DNA of 64,000 bases. It comes from an uncultured Paracoccaceae bacterium. GTDB lineage: Bacteria > Pseudomonadota > Alphaproteobacteria > Rhodobacterales > Rhodobacteraceae. The stretch lies in contig CANNFQ010000005.1 in assembly GCA_947503925.1 (NCBI GenBank), positions 214,106-278,105 on the forward strand, given 5' to 3'. Of this stretch, positions 16,113-24,520 are shown one piece after another. Numbering within the stretch: the first letter of the stretch is position 1; every line of letters starts with the position of its first letter. A program made the translations under genes and the position numbers. Below the pieces are notes generated by a model that searched no databases, was not told where the DNA came from, and saw only the letters and a list, made by a program, of their open reading frames with translations.

Positions 16113-19100
16113 TTAATTAAGATTTTTCTTACGCACCGTACCGGCAGGTAATTTACCGCAAACAAAGTAGTTTGAGCAGTTAGGGCAACGATCACTTGGT
16201 TTGGCTTCAAACCGGCCTTGATGAAAGGCCGCACCTAAATCACTCAATTTTGTGATCCTATTTCTAGCTACCGTTGAACTGAGTGTGACTGGGTATAGGT
16301 CATGGCTTGTTAGGAACAACATTTCAGCACCAGACACAGTTGCATCACCCTGTGAAGCCAAGAACAGCATACAAATTTCAAGGTTGTCGAGAGGTTTGCG
16401 CTGCATCCGGCCCGTTCTAACCCGTCTCAGGGTCTTGGACAGTGTTCCAATAACATGGGCTTCGTCAGGGCGCAGAACGACGTAGCAATCGCCGAAGTGA
16501 TATTCCAATTCTGGTGGATCAACACTTTGCAAACCTGCATGTTTGGCAACAAGAAACTGACTCAGATCAAGAGCAATCAACTTGTAGTCGTCGCAGTACG
16601 GGTTCTCTGTCGGGCCCTCTTCAAGCCATGCCTGTTCAAAATGGTCTGCTACATCATCCCAAGCAATGGCAGTCCCATGCATGGTTTTGACCATATTAAC
16701 AAACTTTTGGACGGCGTTATGCATGAGCATAAATGGTGTTTCCCGACGCCGCCCACCCAGTTTCATGACATGGGTATAAAAGACCTTCCTCGGGCAAGCT
16801 GTATATTGATCAGGAATCGCGGGATACATTTCCAATGGTGCATCAAAATTTACACTAATTGGGTTAGTGTTTCTCGATTGGCGTGCAGTTGTGCCATCGA
16901 CAAGGGGTCTTTCAATCGTGTTGCCAAGCAGGGACAGGAACGGAGAAGAAGGCCGGTTTCGTCCTGAAGCATTGCCTTTCGCGATTGTTTCAGTCGCCGC
17001 ATAAAGATAGAGTTGGTCTTCAGCGCGAGACATGGCGACAAAAAACAAACATTCTTGTTCTTCTTCATGTCCTGCTCGCAAGGCATCGATACCCGGGCCG
17101 GTAACTCCCTCGATCATACCATCTGGTGGATCTAGCGGCTTGGTAAACCCGCTAAAGCCGATTGGGATCGAGTCCTTTGTCAGGCTCGGTACATGGACAA
17201 CAGGGAACTCTAACCCTTTGCTGCCATGCATCGTCATCAGGCGTACCGCATCTACTTCCTGCGCCGCATCAGGCAACTGCCGCAAATCGCGGTCATCGGC
17301 TAACAAAGCGATGCGTCGAACATGATTCATCAATCGCTGGATGGGATATCCATCCCCATCCCTGGGATAGGTTCGCAAAAAGTTCATGAATTGCCAAATG
17401 GCTATTGTTGCATTCCTACTAGAAGCAGCGGTTCCTTTGGCCAGATCAGCAAGGTGACGCGTGTCATCTAGAAGAACCTTGGTTAGAAGGTCCCAAGGAT
17501 CTGTCGCAGGCACCATATCTCTGAAAACCGCTTGAAGTCGTTCAAAGCCGGCGCGGCCGGCAGAGGAAAGCGCTAGATTGGTCGTATCAAACTCAGACCA
17601 CATACCTAAACGATCAACTTTTGCTTCCCGCATCGCCAAAATGATTGCCTCCACATCATTGAGTTCCATCTCGAACGATTTCATGCAGGCAACTTTGACC
17701 AAACCCATGGGTCGGGCCTCGACCGCAAGCGAGAGCAGCGACACTAATTCTCGTATTTCATCACGTTCAAACAATGGCCCCAAGAAGAGGACAGGAATCC
17801 CGCGTTCCTCCAGGCCAGCGGCGAGAGCCGCCAACCGCTCGTTTCCTTTGCACAGAACTGCTTGGTCTTGGAACGACACACCAGTTTGATGAACAGCTTG
17901 GATAGAGTTCGCCAACACTTCTATCTCGTCATCCTTACTACGTGCACGGATGAACTGAGGTTTTGCTCCAAGAGCGCCTCGTGCTGCATCGACTTTGAAT
18001 GATGCCGGAGCGTTGCGCATCCCAGAGCGCGCAAAGATCTCGAAAGTCTTGCAGATCTCATCGCTTGATCGATAGTTTGTCGTGAGCTCTGCACGTGCGC
18101 CGTTGGGGAAATCTTCCGCATCAAATCGTACCAAATTATACGATGACGCACCTCGAAATCTGTAGATCGATTGTTTCGCATCGCCCACAACCCACAGGTT
18201 ATCTCCGCTCCCTACGACCGCTTTCAGCAACCGGACACTAGCCCGGTTTACATCCTGATATTCATCGACCAAGACGTGGTCATATTCAGATTGTATCAAG
18301 CCGCGTACGATTGGATCGCTTTCAAACAGCCCTACCGGTAGTGCCACCAGATCCCCAAAATCTAGCTTGTTTCGCTGTTTTTTTAGACTCTCGTAGACTT
18401 CGTAAACCTTTGCTACTTCTTCGCAAATAAGTGCGGACTTTTTACGAACTTCGTCCGACGGGTCGATCTCATCCGCCATCGCAGTTGCTAAGTCAGCGTA
18501 CTTTTGAGCATCAACAACCTCGTCCTTTGCACGTGAAATAGCTGATAAAATGGAACGTAGCTTGTCTGTTGGATCCCAAAGGTCGCGAAAATGGGTCAAG
18601 TCTAGATGCGCATACTCAATTTCGAGCAGCTCGATCGCTTCTGTTTGATCCATCATCCCAGGGTTATCCGGCAATCCGAACTTATTATAAAACCGCCGAA
18701 TCAGGTCCAAGCCAAACGAATGAAACGTGCCCACCCACATCTTGCCTGCGGCCTCAGGCCAAGCTGAGGTGATGCGTTCCAACATCTCTCCGGCAGCCTT
18801 ATTGGAATACGTCAAAACGAGCAGTCGTTCGGGGTCAGCGCCTTCGTCACGCAATGAGGCGATGCGGCCAACCAACGTCTGTGTTTTTCCAGTCCCCGGA
18901 CCTGCTTCAAGTAGGAAGGGAGAACCGCGATGTTCCGCAGCCCTCTTTTGAAAGGCATTGAGAGGCTTTGGCGTTGATATTTTCGGTACAAACGGGGGGC
19001 GTTCTGGAAGTAGAATAGCATCCATGATTTGCATCGCTACTACTTCAAATGGAATGCCAAGCTCATCCGAAATATCAGACGCCGACTTAAGATCGTTGAG

Positions 19101-19577
19101 GTGCAACTTCCTGGCAGACGACCTCGGAAAAAGCAACTCGCGTGCAAACAGATCCATTTGGACTTCGCGCCGTTGCCTGCGTCCGTAGTCAACAACACGT
19201 TCTACACCAACAGACGCTACCTCTGCTGGGCGCAAAGGGTCCGGTTCAACTTCTGTGTCAGTGTGAACTTGGCCTCCAAATTCCATGTGGCCAACTTCAT
19301 GTGCTACATGGAATGCATCTCGGAAGATGTCACCTGTATCAGCGTAAACAAGCACATCGAGATCTGCGTCAAAGTACGCGTGACATCCCTTTAGAGGATC
19401 ACTGCCCGGCCTAGCTTTCTGAACCTCAACATCGTGATTTCCGCAAATGTCGACAGCAGCAAGCGCGATGCCCATCAAGTCAGATGGATCAACGCTAGTA
19501 GCAATGATCTTTCTATGTAGCTCGTCGGCGCGCTGCCTGCCCCGCTCAATCGGGTCCATTGTCGTAACCGCCGTCAT
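16113..19577 (-). CDS. ImmA/IrrE metallopeptidase - UvrD helicase - Fe/S nuclease-like fusion
   Basis: An 1154-residue fusion. Residues ~70-150 form an ImmA/IrrE zinc peptidase (HEVGH at 93-97, third ligand Glu in REVQMDLFARELLFP). Then a complete superfamily 1A helicase: Walker A AGPGTGKT (225-232), DEYQD (~437), GDAKQSIYRFRGA, NYRS (~500), TMHGSKGLE and VAMSRAEDQLYLY (~850). The C-terminus has the AddB/Cas4-type cluster layout YTACPRKVFY (~927) and CPNCSNYFVC (~1137), but the D...D/E-x-K core seems degenerate (RRVRTG where DYKTG is usual). It follows the upstream gene with overlap; a second ATG at 19559 is an alternative start. Likely DNA-acting sensor/processor of the system. Confidence 0.88.
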   Translation of the reverse strand: MTAVTTMDPIERGRQRADELHRKIIATSVDPSDLMGIALAAVDICGNHDVEVQKARPGSDPLKGCHAYFDADLDVLVYADTGDIFRDAFHVAHEVGHMEFGGQVHTDTEVEPDPLRPAEVASVGVERVVDYGRRQRREVQMDLFARELLFPRSSARKLHLNDLKSASDISDELGIPFEVVAMQIMDAILLPERPPFVPKISTPKPLNAFQKRAAEHRGSPFLLEAGPGTGKTQTLVGRIASLRDEGADPERLLVLTYSNKAAGEMLERITSAWPEAAGKMWVGTFHSFGLDLIRRFYNKFGLPDNPGMMDQTEAIELLEIEYAHLDLTHFRDLWDPTDKLRSILSAISRAKDEVVDAQKYADLATAMADEIDPSDEVRKKSALICEEVAKVYEVYESLKKQRNKLDFGDLVALPVGLFESDPIVRGLIQSEYDHVLVDEYQDVNRASVRLLKAVVGSGDNLWVVGDAKQSIYRFRGASSYNLVRFDAEDFPNGARAELTTNYRSSDEICKTFEIFARSGMRNAPASFKVDAARGALGAKPQFIRARSKDDEIEVLANSIQAVHQTGVSFQDQAVLCKGNERLAALAAGLEERGIPVLFLGPLFERDEIRELVSLLSLAVEARPMGLVKVACMKSFEMELNDVEAIILAMREAKVDRLGMWSEFDTTNLALSSAGRAGFERLQAVFRDMVPATDPWDLLTKVLLDDTRHLADLAKGTAASSRNATIAIWQFMNFLRTYPRDGDGYPIQRLMNHVRRIALLADDRDLRQLPDAAQEVDAVRLMTMHGSKGLEFPVVHVPSLTKDSIPIGFSGFTKPLDPPDGMIEGVTGPGIDALRAGHEEEQECLFFVAMSRAEDQLYLYAATETIAKGNASGRNRPSSPFLSLLGNTIERPLVDGTTARQSRNTNPISVNFDAPLEMYPAIPDQYTACPRKVFYTHVMKLGGRRRETPFMLMHNAVQKFVNMVKTMHGTAIAWDDVADHFEQAWLEEGPTENPYCDDYKLIALDLSQFLVAKHAGLQSVDPPELEYHFGDCYVVLRPDEAHVIGTLSKTLRRVRTGRMQRKPLDNLEICMLFLASQGDATVSGAEMLFLTSHDLYPVTLSSTVARNRITKLSDLGAAFHQGRFEAKPSDRCPNCSNYFVCGKLPAGTVRKKNLN

Positions 19578-20097
19578 AGAGCCGCGCCATCTGGACCTCA
19601 TCAAGGTCCAAACTCGCGACAAAATCCGTAAATGATGTCTTCTCCATTTCCCCGGGCTTACCCGCAGCCTTCATAGAAAGACCAGTTGGGATTCTCGTTG
19701 GCATGCACAGATATGCCAAGAGTTGTGCTTTGCCGATTGAAGCAGCAGAGGCGGTTCGCCGGACAAGCGACTGAGGAAGCGTTTCTGGTGCAAAATTCCT
19801 ATCTCTAAATGCAGCGATTACGGCGCGTGGGAAACCCAACTTTCTTGCAATTTCTTTGGCATTCTCACCGCTTAAAGCGTCCCTAACCTGTGATGTGTCT
19901 GCTAGGTTTGCTTCAACGTCTAGATCTGTATCAGACAACGGAGATGCAAGTAGCTCGAGCTCAAGCGACAGCCTAACGAGGTCCGAGGCGAACTGAGGGT
20001 ATTGCGCAAGGTAGGCATCAAGCGTTGCTTTGGATTGATCTTCCTCAATGGAGAAAGAACGCAGGACATCCTCTTTTGAAAGTGTCTCTGACATCAT
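19546..20097 (-). CDS. unknown protein coupled to the sigma-like factor
   Basis: A 183-residue soluble protein. The ATG at 20097 overlaps the stop of the sigma-like gene (TAATG) and has a strong AGGGAGGAG site, so it is tightly coupled to it. The first 60 residues are helical and acidic (SFSIEEDQSKATLDAYLAQ); the middle has NAKEIARKLGFPRAVIAAF, a possible helix-turn-helix. I do not recognise the family. Position suggests a partner or antagonist of the sigma-like factor, comparable to anti-sigma genes, but this is inference. Its 3' end overlaps the helicase gene. Confidence 0.6.
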   Translation of the reverse strand: MMSETLSKEDVLRSFSIEEDQSKATLDAYLAQYPQFASDLVRLSLELELLASPLSDTDLDVEANLADTSQVRDALSGENAKEIARKLGFPRAVIAAFRDRNFAPETLPQSLVRRTASAASIGKAQLLAYLCMPTRIPTGLSMKAAGKPGEMEKTSFTDFVASLDLDEVQMARLYDGGYDNGPD

Positions 20098-20894
20098 TAC
20101 TCCTCCCTTAACATATTTTTGATTTTGGAACGCGCCGATTTGAGGCGGTTTTGAACAGTCTTTGGTGTGCATCCCAGGATTGATGAAATTGACATGACGG
20201 ATGGATCATTCGACTCAATTGGGTATTGCTTCATCATGTACAGCATAACCTCCCTTTCTTTCTCTGGGAGTTGGCCAATCGCGCGTAATGACTCTTTCAG
20301 GTAAATTTTTTCTTCGTTTTCAACAAATGCATCTTCAGCCAACTTTGTGAGAGCAACTTTGACCTCGGCCGTCAGACGCTCTTCTTCGTCACCAGTGGTC
20401 ATCGAAACACACTTTGAAGCAGGACCCATGACCGAACGCCATGCATCTATCCGGTCAAACTTTATGGCCTGATCAAAACTGACCTCGTAGTAATCTAAAT
20501 CTTCATCATAGTTAGCTTGATCGTTAGCAATCAGAGCTCCAAGATTATCCAAGACCATGTCTTCCATTTGAAGCTGATTAGAGTCTTCAGTGCCATCTCG
20601 GCCGGGTATGTACCAAGGAAAGGATCTTTGGATGCGGTTCCACAAGACCAAGAAGAGCTTGTCAAACAGAGCGCGATTGTTGTGAGTTTTGGCTTCCCTC
20701 ATCATGAAGACGAGGACTTCAGACACAACATAGTCGGGCGAAGATCTGTCATTGATCTCCGCGCGTTCCAAAAGATTAGCATAGCCGTGGGCTTTTGCAC
20801 GTTGGATTTGCTTGACGGTGCGCGCACGTCGGGTCTGAACGTGACCTGAAAGGGTTTTCTTACGGAGCGGCGGCAACTCGTCGTACTCAGTCAT
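20097..20894 (-). CDS. sigma-70-like factor with region 4 helix-turn-helix
   Basis: A 265-residue protein from the ATG at 20894 (MTEYDELPPL); an upstream in-frame start at 21038 is less likely. The C-terminus is a clear sigma region 4: LPEKEREVMLYMMKQYPIE, then SISSILGCTPKTVQNRLKSA, the last being the recognition helix. The N-terminal half would hold a degenerate region 2 and is not easily recognised. It is the first gene of the long leftward operon, with a palindrome 180 bp upstream. It probably turns on the system itself, giving a cargo module with its own promoter specificity. Sigma-factor function is inferred; a sigma-like activator is an alternative. Confidence 0.72.
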   Translation of the reverse strand: MTEYDELPPLRKKTLSGHVQTRRARTVKQIQRAKAHGYANLLERAEINDRSSPDYVVSEVLVFMMREAKTHNNRALFDKLFLVLWNRIQRSFPWYIPGRDGTEDSNQLQMEDMVLDNLGALIANDQANYDEDLDYYEVSFDQAIKFDRIDAWRSVMGPASKCVSMTTGDEEERLTAEVKVALTKLAEDAFVENEEKIYLKESLRAIGQLPEKEREVMLYMMKQYPIESNDPSVMSISSILGCTPKTVQNRLKSARSKIKNMLREE

Positions 20895-21074
20895 TACTAG
20901 ATCTTCAATACCTTTAGTTGAATGAGTCCACTGTGATGCAATCTGTTGCCGATCTCCATGGCATATTTCAAAAATGGAAAAATCTGCAGTTACATTGTTT
21001 CGAATGCAGGTCTGCTTACATCCAACATTAGCAGCCATACTGGATCTGCAGCGAAGGTCCGGAAACCGCCCGAC

Positions 21075-21093
21075 GTGTCAAATCTAATGACAC
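21075..21093. promoter_or_regulatory. operator-like palindrome upstream of the sigma-led operon
   Basis: GTGTCA-N7-TGACAC, perfect 6-bp arms with an AATCTAA spacer, between the presumed transposon end and the sigma-like gene. A dimeric regulator could bind here; which one is unknown. Confidence 0.5.
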
Positions 21094-21182
21094 AAACTCA
21101 CATGCTTCAGGACACTTCTTGAAAACCGGCAATTGGAGAGCCCAAGCAGATTGATGGGGAGAAAAACCGTCTCAACTGCCAA

Positions 21183-21252
21183 AAGTCGCGGTCTTACCCG
21201 ACATAAGTTGCGTTTCTCGCCGAACAAGTTGCGATTCACGCCGGACGGCACA
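21183..21252 (-). mobile_element. presumed right end of the Tn7-like transposon (three abutting repeats)
   Basis: Three direct repeats begin at 21183, 21205 and 21226 (spacing 22 and 21 bp) with the shared core AAGTYGCG...CCGRAC; copies two and three are 17/21 identical. They are followed by GGCACA ending at 21252, that is TGTGCC read from the end inward. Tn7-like ends begin with TGT and carry several abutting ~22-bp TnsB sites, so the layout fits. Immediately outside, the hsdM 3' fragment begins. The opposite end would lie left of the window in inverted orientation. Confidence 0.65.
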
Positions 21253-21565
21253 CGAGATTTTAGCAGCCAAAGCCGCAAAGGATTCCAAGCTACGCACGGC
21301 TCTCCAAAAAGAGCTACGAGAATATTTGAAACGCATGGAAGAAATGAAAGCTATGGAAGCTCGTGAGCTAGCGAAAGGCCGTTTCCCGTACACAATCTTC
21401 ATGTACGAAGCTGAGCATGTGGGCATATCTGCCACCGGTGACGAAGATACGAATGAGCTAGGCCCCCATACGGTATTGCCTGACGGTGTCGAGCGTTCTT
21501 GCTTGGACTGGTACCAACTGTACCAGAACGATCCGGCTGCGTTGTCACAGGAGCATTTGCAGTGA
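21253..21565 (+). pseudogene. hsdM: hsdM 3' fragment (type I DNA methyltransferase C-terminus)
   Basis: About 103 codons open in one frame (from CAC GAG ATT TTA at 21251 onward) encode the C-terminal tail of a type I modification subunit: ALQKELREYLKRMEEMKA, then FPYTIFMYEAEHVGI and TGDEDTNELGP, typical of HsdM ends. The N6-adenine methylase catalytic part (NPPF/NPPY) is absent. The break coincides with the presumed transposon end, so the 5' part may survive on the far side of the element. The stop overlaps the hsdS start (GTGA), the normal hsdM-hsdS arrangement. Confidence 0.8.
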
Positions 21566-22893
21566 CAACCCACGCCAACCAAGCAAAAACGCCTCTGATC
21601 GTACCGTTTGTAAAAGCTCAAACGTGGAACGTTGCGGCCCAGTTTGCCGTGCAGTGGCAATGGGATGACAAAGACATCAAAGAACTAGGTTCAGCTCTAA
21701 CCCAGCGAACAGAAGCCGCCGCTGATACCCTGCCGCTGGAAACCGAAGTGACTCTTCTAACCATTCGTTTTGATGGATCAATCGAGCCGCGCCAACCGCT
21801 GCGCATTTGCGACGTGAAAGGAAAGCTGTTTCGGGTGCATCCCGGCGATGTGGTGTTCTCTAAAATTGACGTGCGCAATGGAGCTATCGGAATCGCGCCG
21901 CGCGACATAACTAACATGTGCGTAACGTCTGAATTCCCCGTTTACACAGTGCAAGAAAGCTACGCCAATTCAGACTATGTGAAGTTGCTATTTAGAACAC
22001 AAGCTTTCATGCGCCTCTTGAACTCAATGATAAGCGGTGCGTCGGGCCGGAAGCGAATACAGCCATCGCAACTTGAGCAAGCAAAGGTGCCGCTTCCCAA
22101 CCTAGGAGTTCAGCAAACAATCGCCCATGAGTGGAAGTGTGCTGAGCAGGTTGTTTCCAGATACCTCAATGACTTCGAAGGGCTGACACTCGAAGTAGAT
22201 AACGGACTGCGAAGTAGGACTTCGCATTTCGATGAAACCTGTAAGTCGAAGTTCTTTGTGTCGTCGTATGATTTGACACGGCAATGGGACATGAAAGCTG
22301 GGCGAGCGGCCCACTTCACCGGCTCGAACCCAACCTTCGTGCGTTTGGGGGAGCACACCGAAGAGTGTTCTGAAACCGTTCGCCCGTGGGATGATCCCAA
22401 CAAAGATTGGCCAATCTACGGCGTCAACAACAAGGACGGCGTGTTTCTAAACAGCTATCAGAAGGGAAAGGACTTCAACGCGCCATACAAACGCATCAAG
22501 AAAGACTGGTTCTTCCACAACCCAACACGCGCGAATGTCGGCTCGCTTGGCAAGGTTCCCACCGTGCCTAAGGACGCAATCACAAGCCCTGAATATCAGG
22601 TTTGGCGACTTACTGGCGGCTTTCTCCCCGAATTCATGGCACTCCTAGTCCGCACTGACTACTTCCTGTCGCTCGTAGATTTTAATCGCGTGGGCGGGGT
22701 CAAGCAGCGCATGTACTACAGCAATCTTGCCGACATTCGGTTGCCTATGATCCCAATACAAGAACAGCAAGCTATAGCGGATAAGTACGCTGCACTTCTT
22801 AACGATATTGAAAATGCACGCGCAAACCTTGCACACACAAAAGTAGATATCGAGCAAATGATTTTGGGCACTATGAAGATTGAAGGGAACTGA
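21562..22893 (+). CDS. hsdS: type I restriction-modification specificity subunit HsdS
   Basis: A 443-residue specificity subunit that would read a bipartite DNA target. Two target-recognition halves end in similar conserved-helix entry motifs: RKRIQPSQLEQAKVPLPNL (first) and RMYYSNLADIRLPMIPI with QEQQAIADKYAALL (second). The start is the GTG at 21562 overlapping the hsdM stop. The second half looks full; the first recognition domain is short, so specificity may be atypical. With hsdM broken and no hsdR in the window, the product has no visible partner and is probably non-functional unless supplied by another locus. Confidence 0.8.
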   Translation: MTTHANQAKTPLIVPFVKAQTWNVAAQFAVQWQWDDKDIKELGSALTQRTEAAADTLPLETEVTLLTIRFDGSIEPRQPLRICDVKGKLFRVHPGDVVFSKIDVRNGAIGIAPRDITNMCVTSEFPVYTVQESYANSDYVKLLFRTQAFMRLLNSMISGASGRKRIQPSQLEQAKVPLPNLGVQQTIAHEWKCAEQVVSRYLNDFEGLTLEVDNGLRSRTSHFDETCKSKFFVSSYDLTRQWDMKAGRAAHFTGSNPTFVRLGEHTEECSETVRPWDDPNKDWPIYGVNNKDGVFLNSYQKGKDFNAPYKRIKKDWFFHNPTRANVGSLGKVPTVPKDAITSPEYQVWRLTGGFLPEFMALLVRTDYFLSLVDFNRVGGVKQRMYYSNLADIRLPMIPIQEQQAIADKYAALLNDIENARANLAHTKVDIEQMILGTMKIEGN

Positions 22894-22895
22894 CG

Positions 22896-24520
22896 TTGTC
22901 GCGGGGTAAACAATTTGTCGAGTTTGAAGGGCTTTTCGCCGAGGGCGTTCTAGGAATTTTCCGCATCATTCGAGGCTACGCCGACCTACGCGACCTTGCC
23001 GCAGTTTCGGTTCCTTACAAAATGGAAGCAGGCCCAGCGGGCGCAGGCGTCGTAGGCCATCAACGGCCTGAATCAGAGAAGCACGCCGAAGACATCAAAA
23101 AGTATCTGGAACAAAGCGAAAGCCGGTTCCTGCCGGAAGTCATTTTGTCTGTTCGTTCGCCGGTCAAGCTTACGACAGAGCGCGGCGATATTGATCCTGA
23201 TGAACTGGGGTTGGGAGAAATCGTGTTTGGGGCCACAAGCGACGGCGACAGCCCTGTACAAATCAACCGACGGCATTCGAACAGAACAAGCCGCATCCAG
23301 CGCATTCGCGTCCCTCGTAACCAGCTTGAGGCTATTCGGAACGACAAGCTTGTTCGTAGGATCGACGGCAACCACAGGCTCCATTTGGCCGAAGAACTCA
23401 CAGACGATCCCAACGCGCCGACGAAGTATCTTGCCCCGTTCTGCATGATCCTACTTGGTGAAGCCGCGAATGATTCGGACGATTTCGCTGAAAGCTTGAT
23501 CTTCCACACGATCAACAGCACAGCGCTACCCTTGGAGTCTGAACACGGCCTTCAACTATTGCTTGGGCAAAATCCAGCACACGCGATTCTTCCAGACAAC
23601 GAGTTTGCTTACAGCCCGGAATTGCATCTGACCCGTTTGTTAGCAACCCACCTTGACGGACTGCCAGCCCCCACACGGGCAAAATTCGGTGAACGTCCGT
23701 TGACGGCACTGTGGGAATCTTCCCGAAACTTGATAGCGATGGATCCGGCAATTGCGCAGGACAGAGCAACCCTTACCGACTTCGCGGCAACACTTTTTGC
23801 GGGGCTTTCGGAAATCTCGGTGCAGCTTACCGTGAACCACCCATCGCTTTGCCGTACTTATGGCTTCTTCGAACTTGCGGCGCGAGTTTGGCAGGAAACG
23901 GCAGGAGAGACGCACGAAGACAAAGTTCAAGGTTCGGTCGCTGTACTTGATCGACTTGGGCAGTGGCTAGGCGGTCAAGGTATCACCAACTTGTTGAACC
24001 GACTTTCTCCTGCGGAACAATTGCTTGAAACCTTTAAGGCGGCGCAAAACCGGATTCCTAAGCGGGTGTTTCTAGCCCGGTGGTACCCCCACAAGATGCG
24101 GCCAATGGGGCGCATAACAAGGCAACTCTTCGGCTCGAACAGCTTCACCAAACATTGGCGAATATCCTTGCTACCCACGGCATTGCCTTGGAACTCATTG
24201 ACATGGGGACGGAAGAGGGCGGCACCTTTCCAATTCACACTAAGATGTACGAAGCAATCGCGTCGGCAGACATCATCATTTGTGATCTAACAGGACAGAG
24301 ACCGAACGTATTCATCGAAGCAGGTTTCGCGCTCAAACACCATGAGCAAGACAAGCTCATTTTCTTGTTCGAACCGAATGGAGAAGCAGACAAAGTTCCT
24401 TTCGACCTAAACACATTCAAGTATGTTCAGATCACGCAAGCCGCAGAAATTCCAAATCGGATCGGCACTGAGATCGAAGCCATCTTGCGGAACTCGGGGG
24501 CAACGTTGGCCAATTACTGA
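22896..24520 (+). pseudogene. DndB/DGQHR-like protein with TIR-like C-terminal domain, frameshifted
   Basis: Begins (TTG) 2 bp after hsdS. The first ~395 codons resemble the DndB/DGQHR family: VRRIDGNHRL near residue 155 stands where that family has DGQHR. At a run of five C (24086-24090) the frame is lost: the protein reads RVFLARWYP, and the continuation PQDAANGAH...LRLEQL lies one frame over, up to 24520. That part (SADIIICDLTGQRPN, EAGFALKHH) looks like a TIR/nucleoside-deoxyribosyltransferase-like nucleotide-binding domain. One extra C would restore a single ~541-residue protein. Either a sequencing slip, phase variation or decay; unspliced, the first frame runs on as 75 nonsense codons. 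Confidence 0.7.

Noticed and set aside
21133..21366. 77-codon plus-strand frame across the three repeats
   Set aside because: Its apparent peptide repeat comes from the DNA repeats; the HsdM tail lies in another frame.
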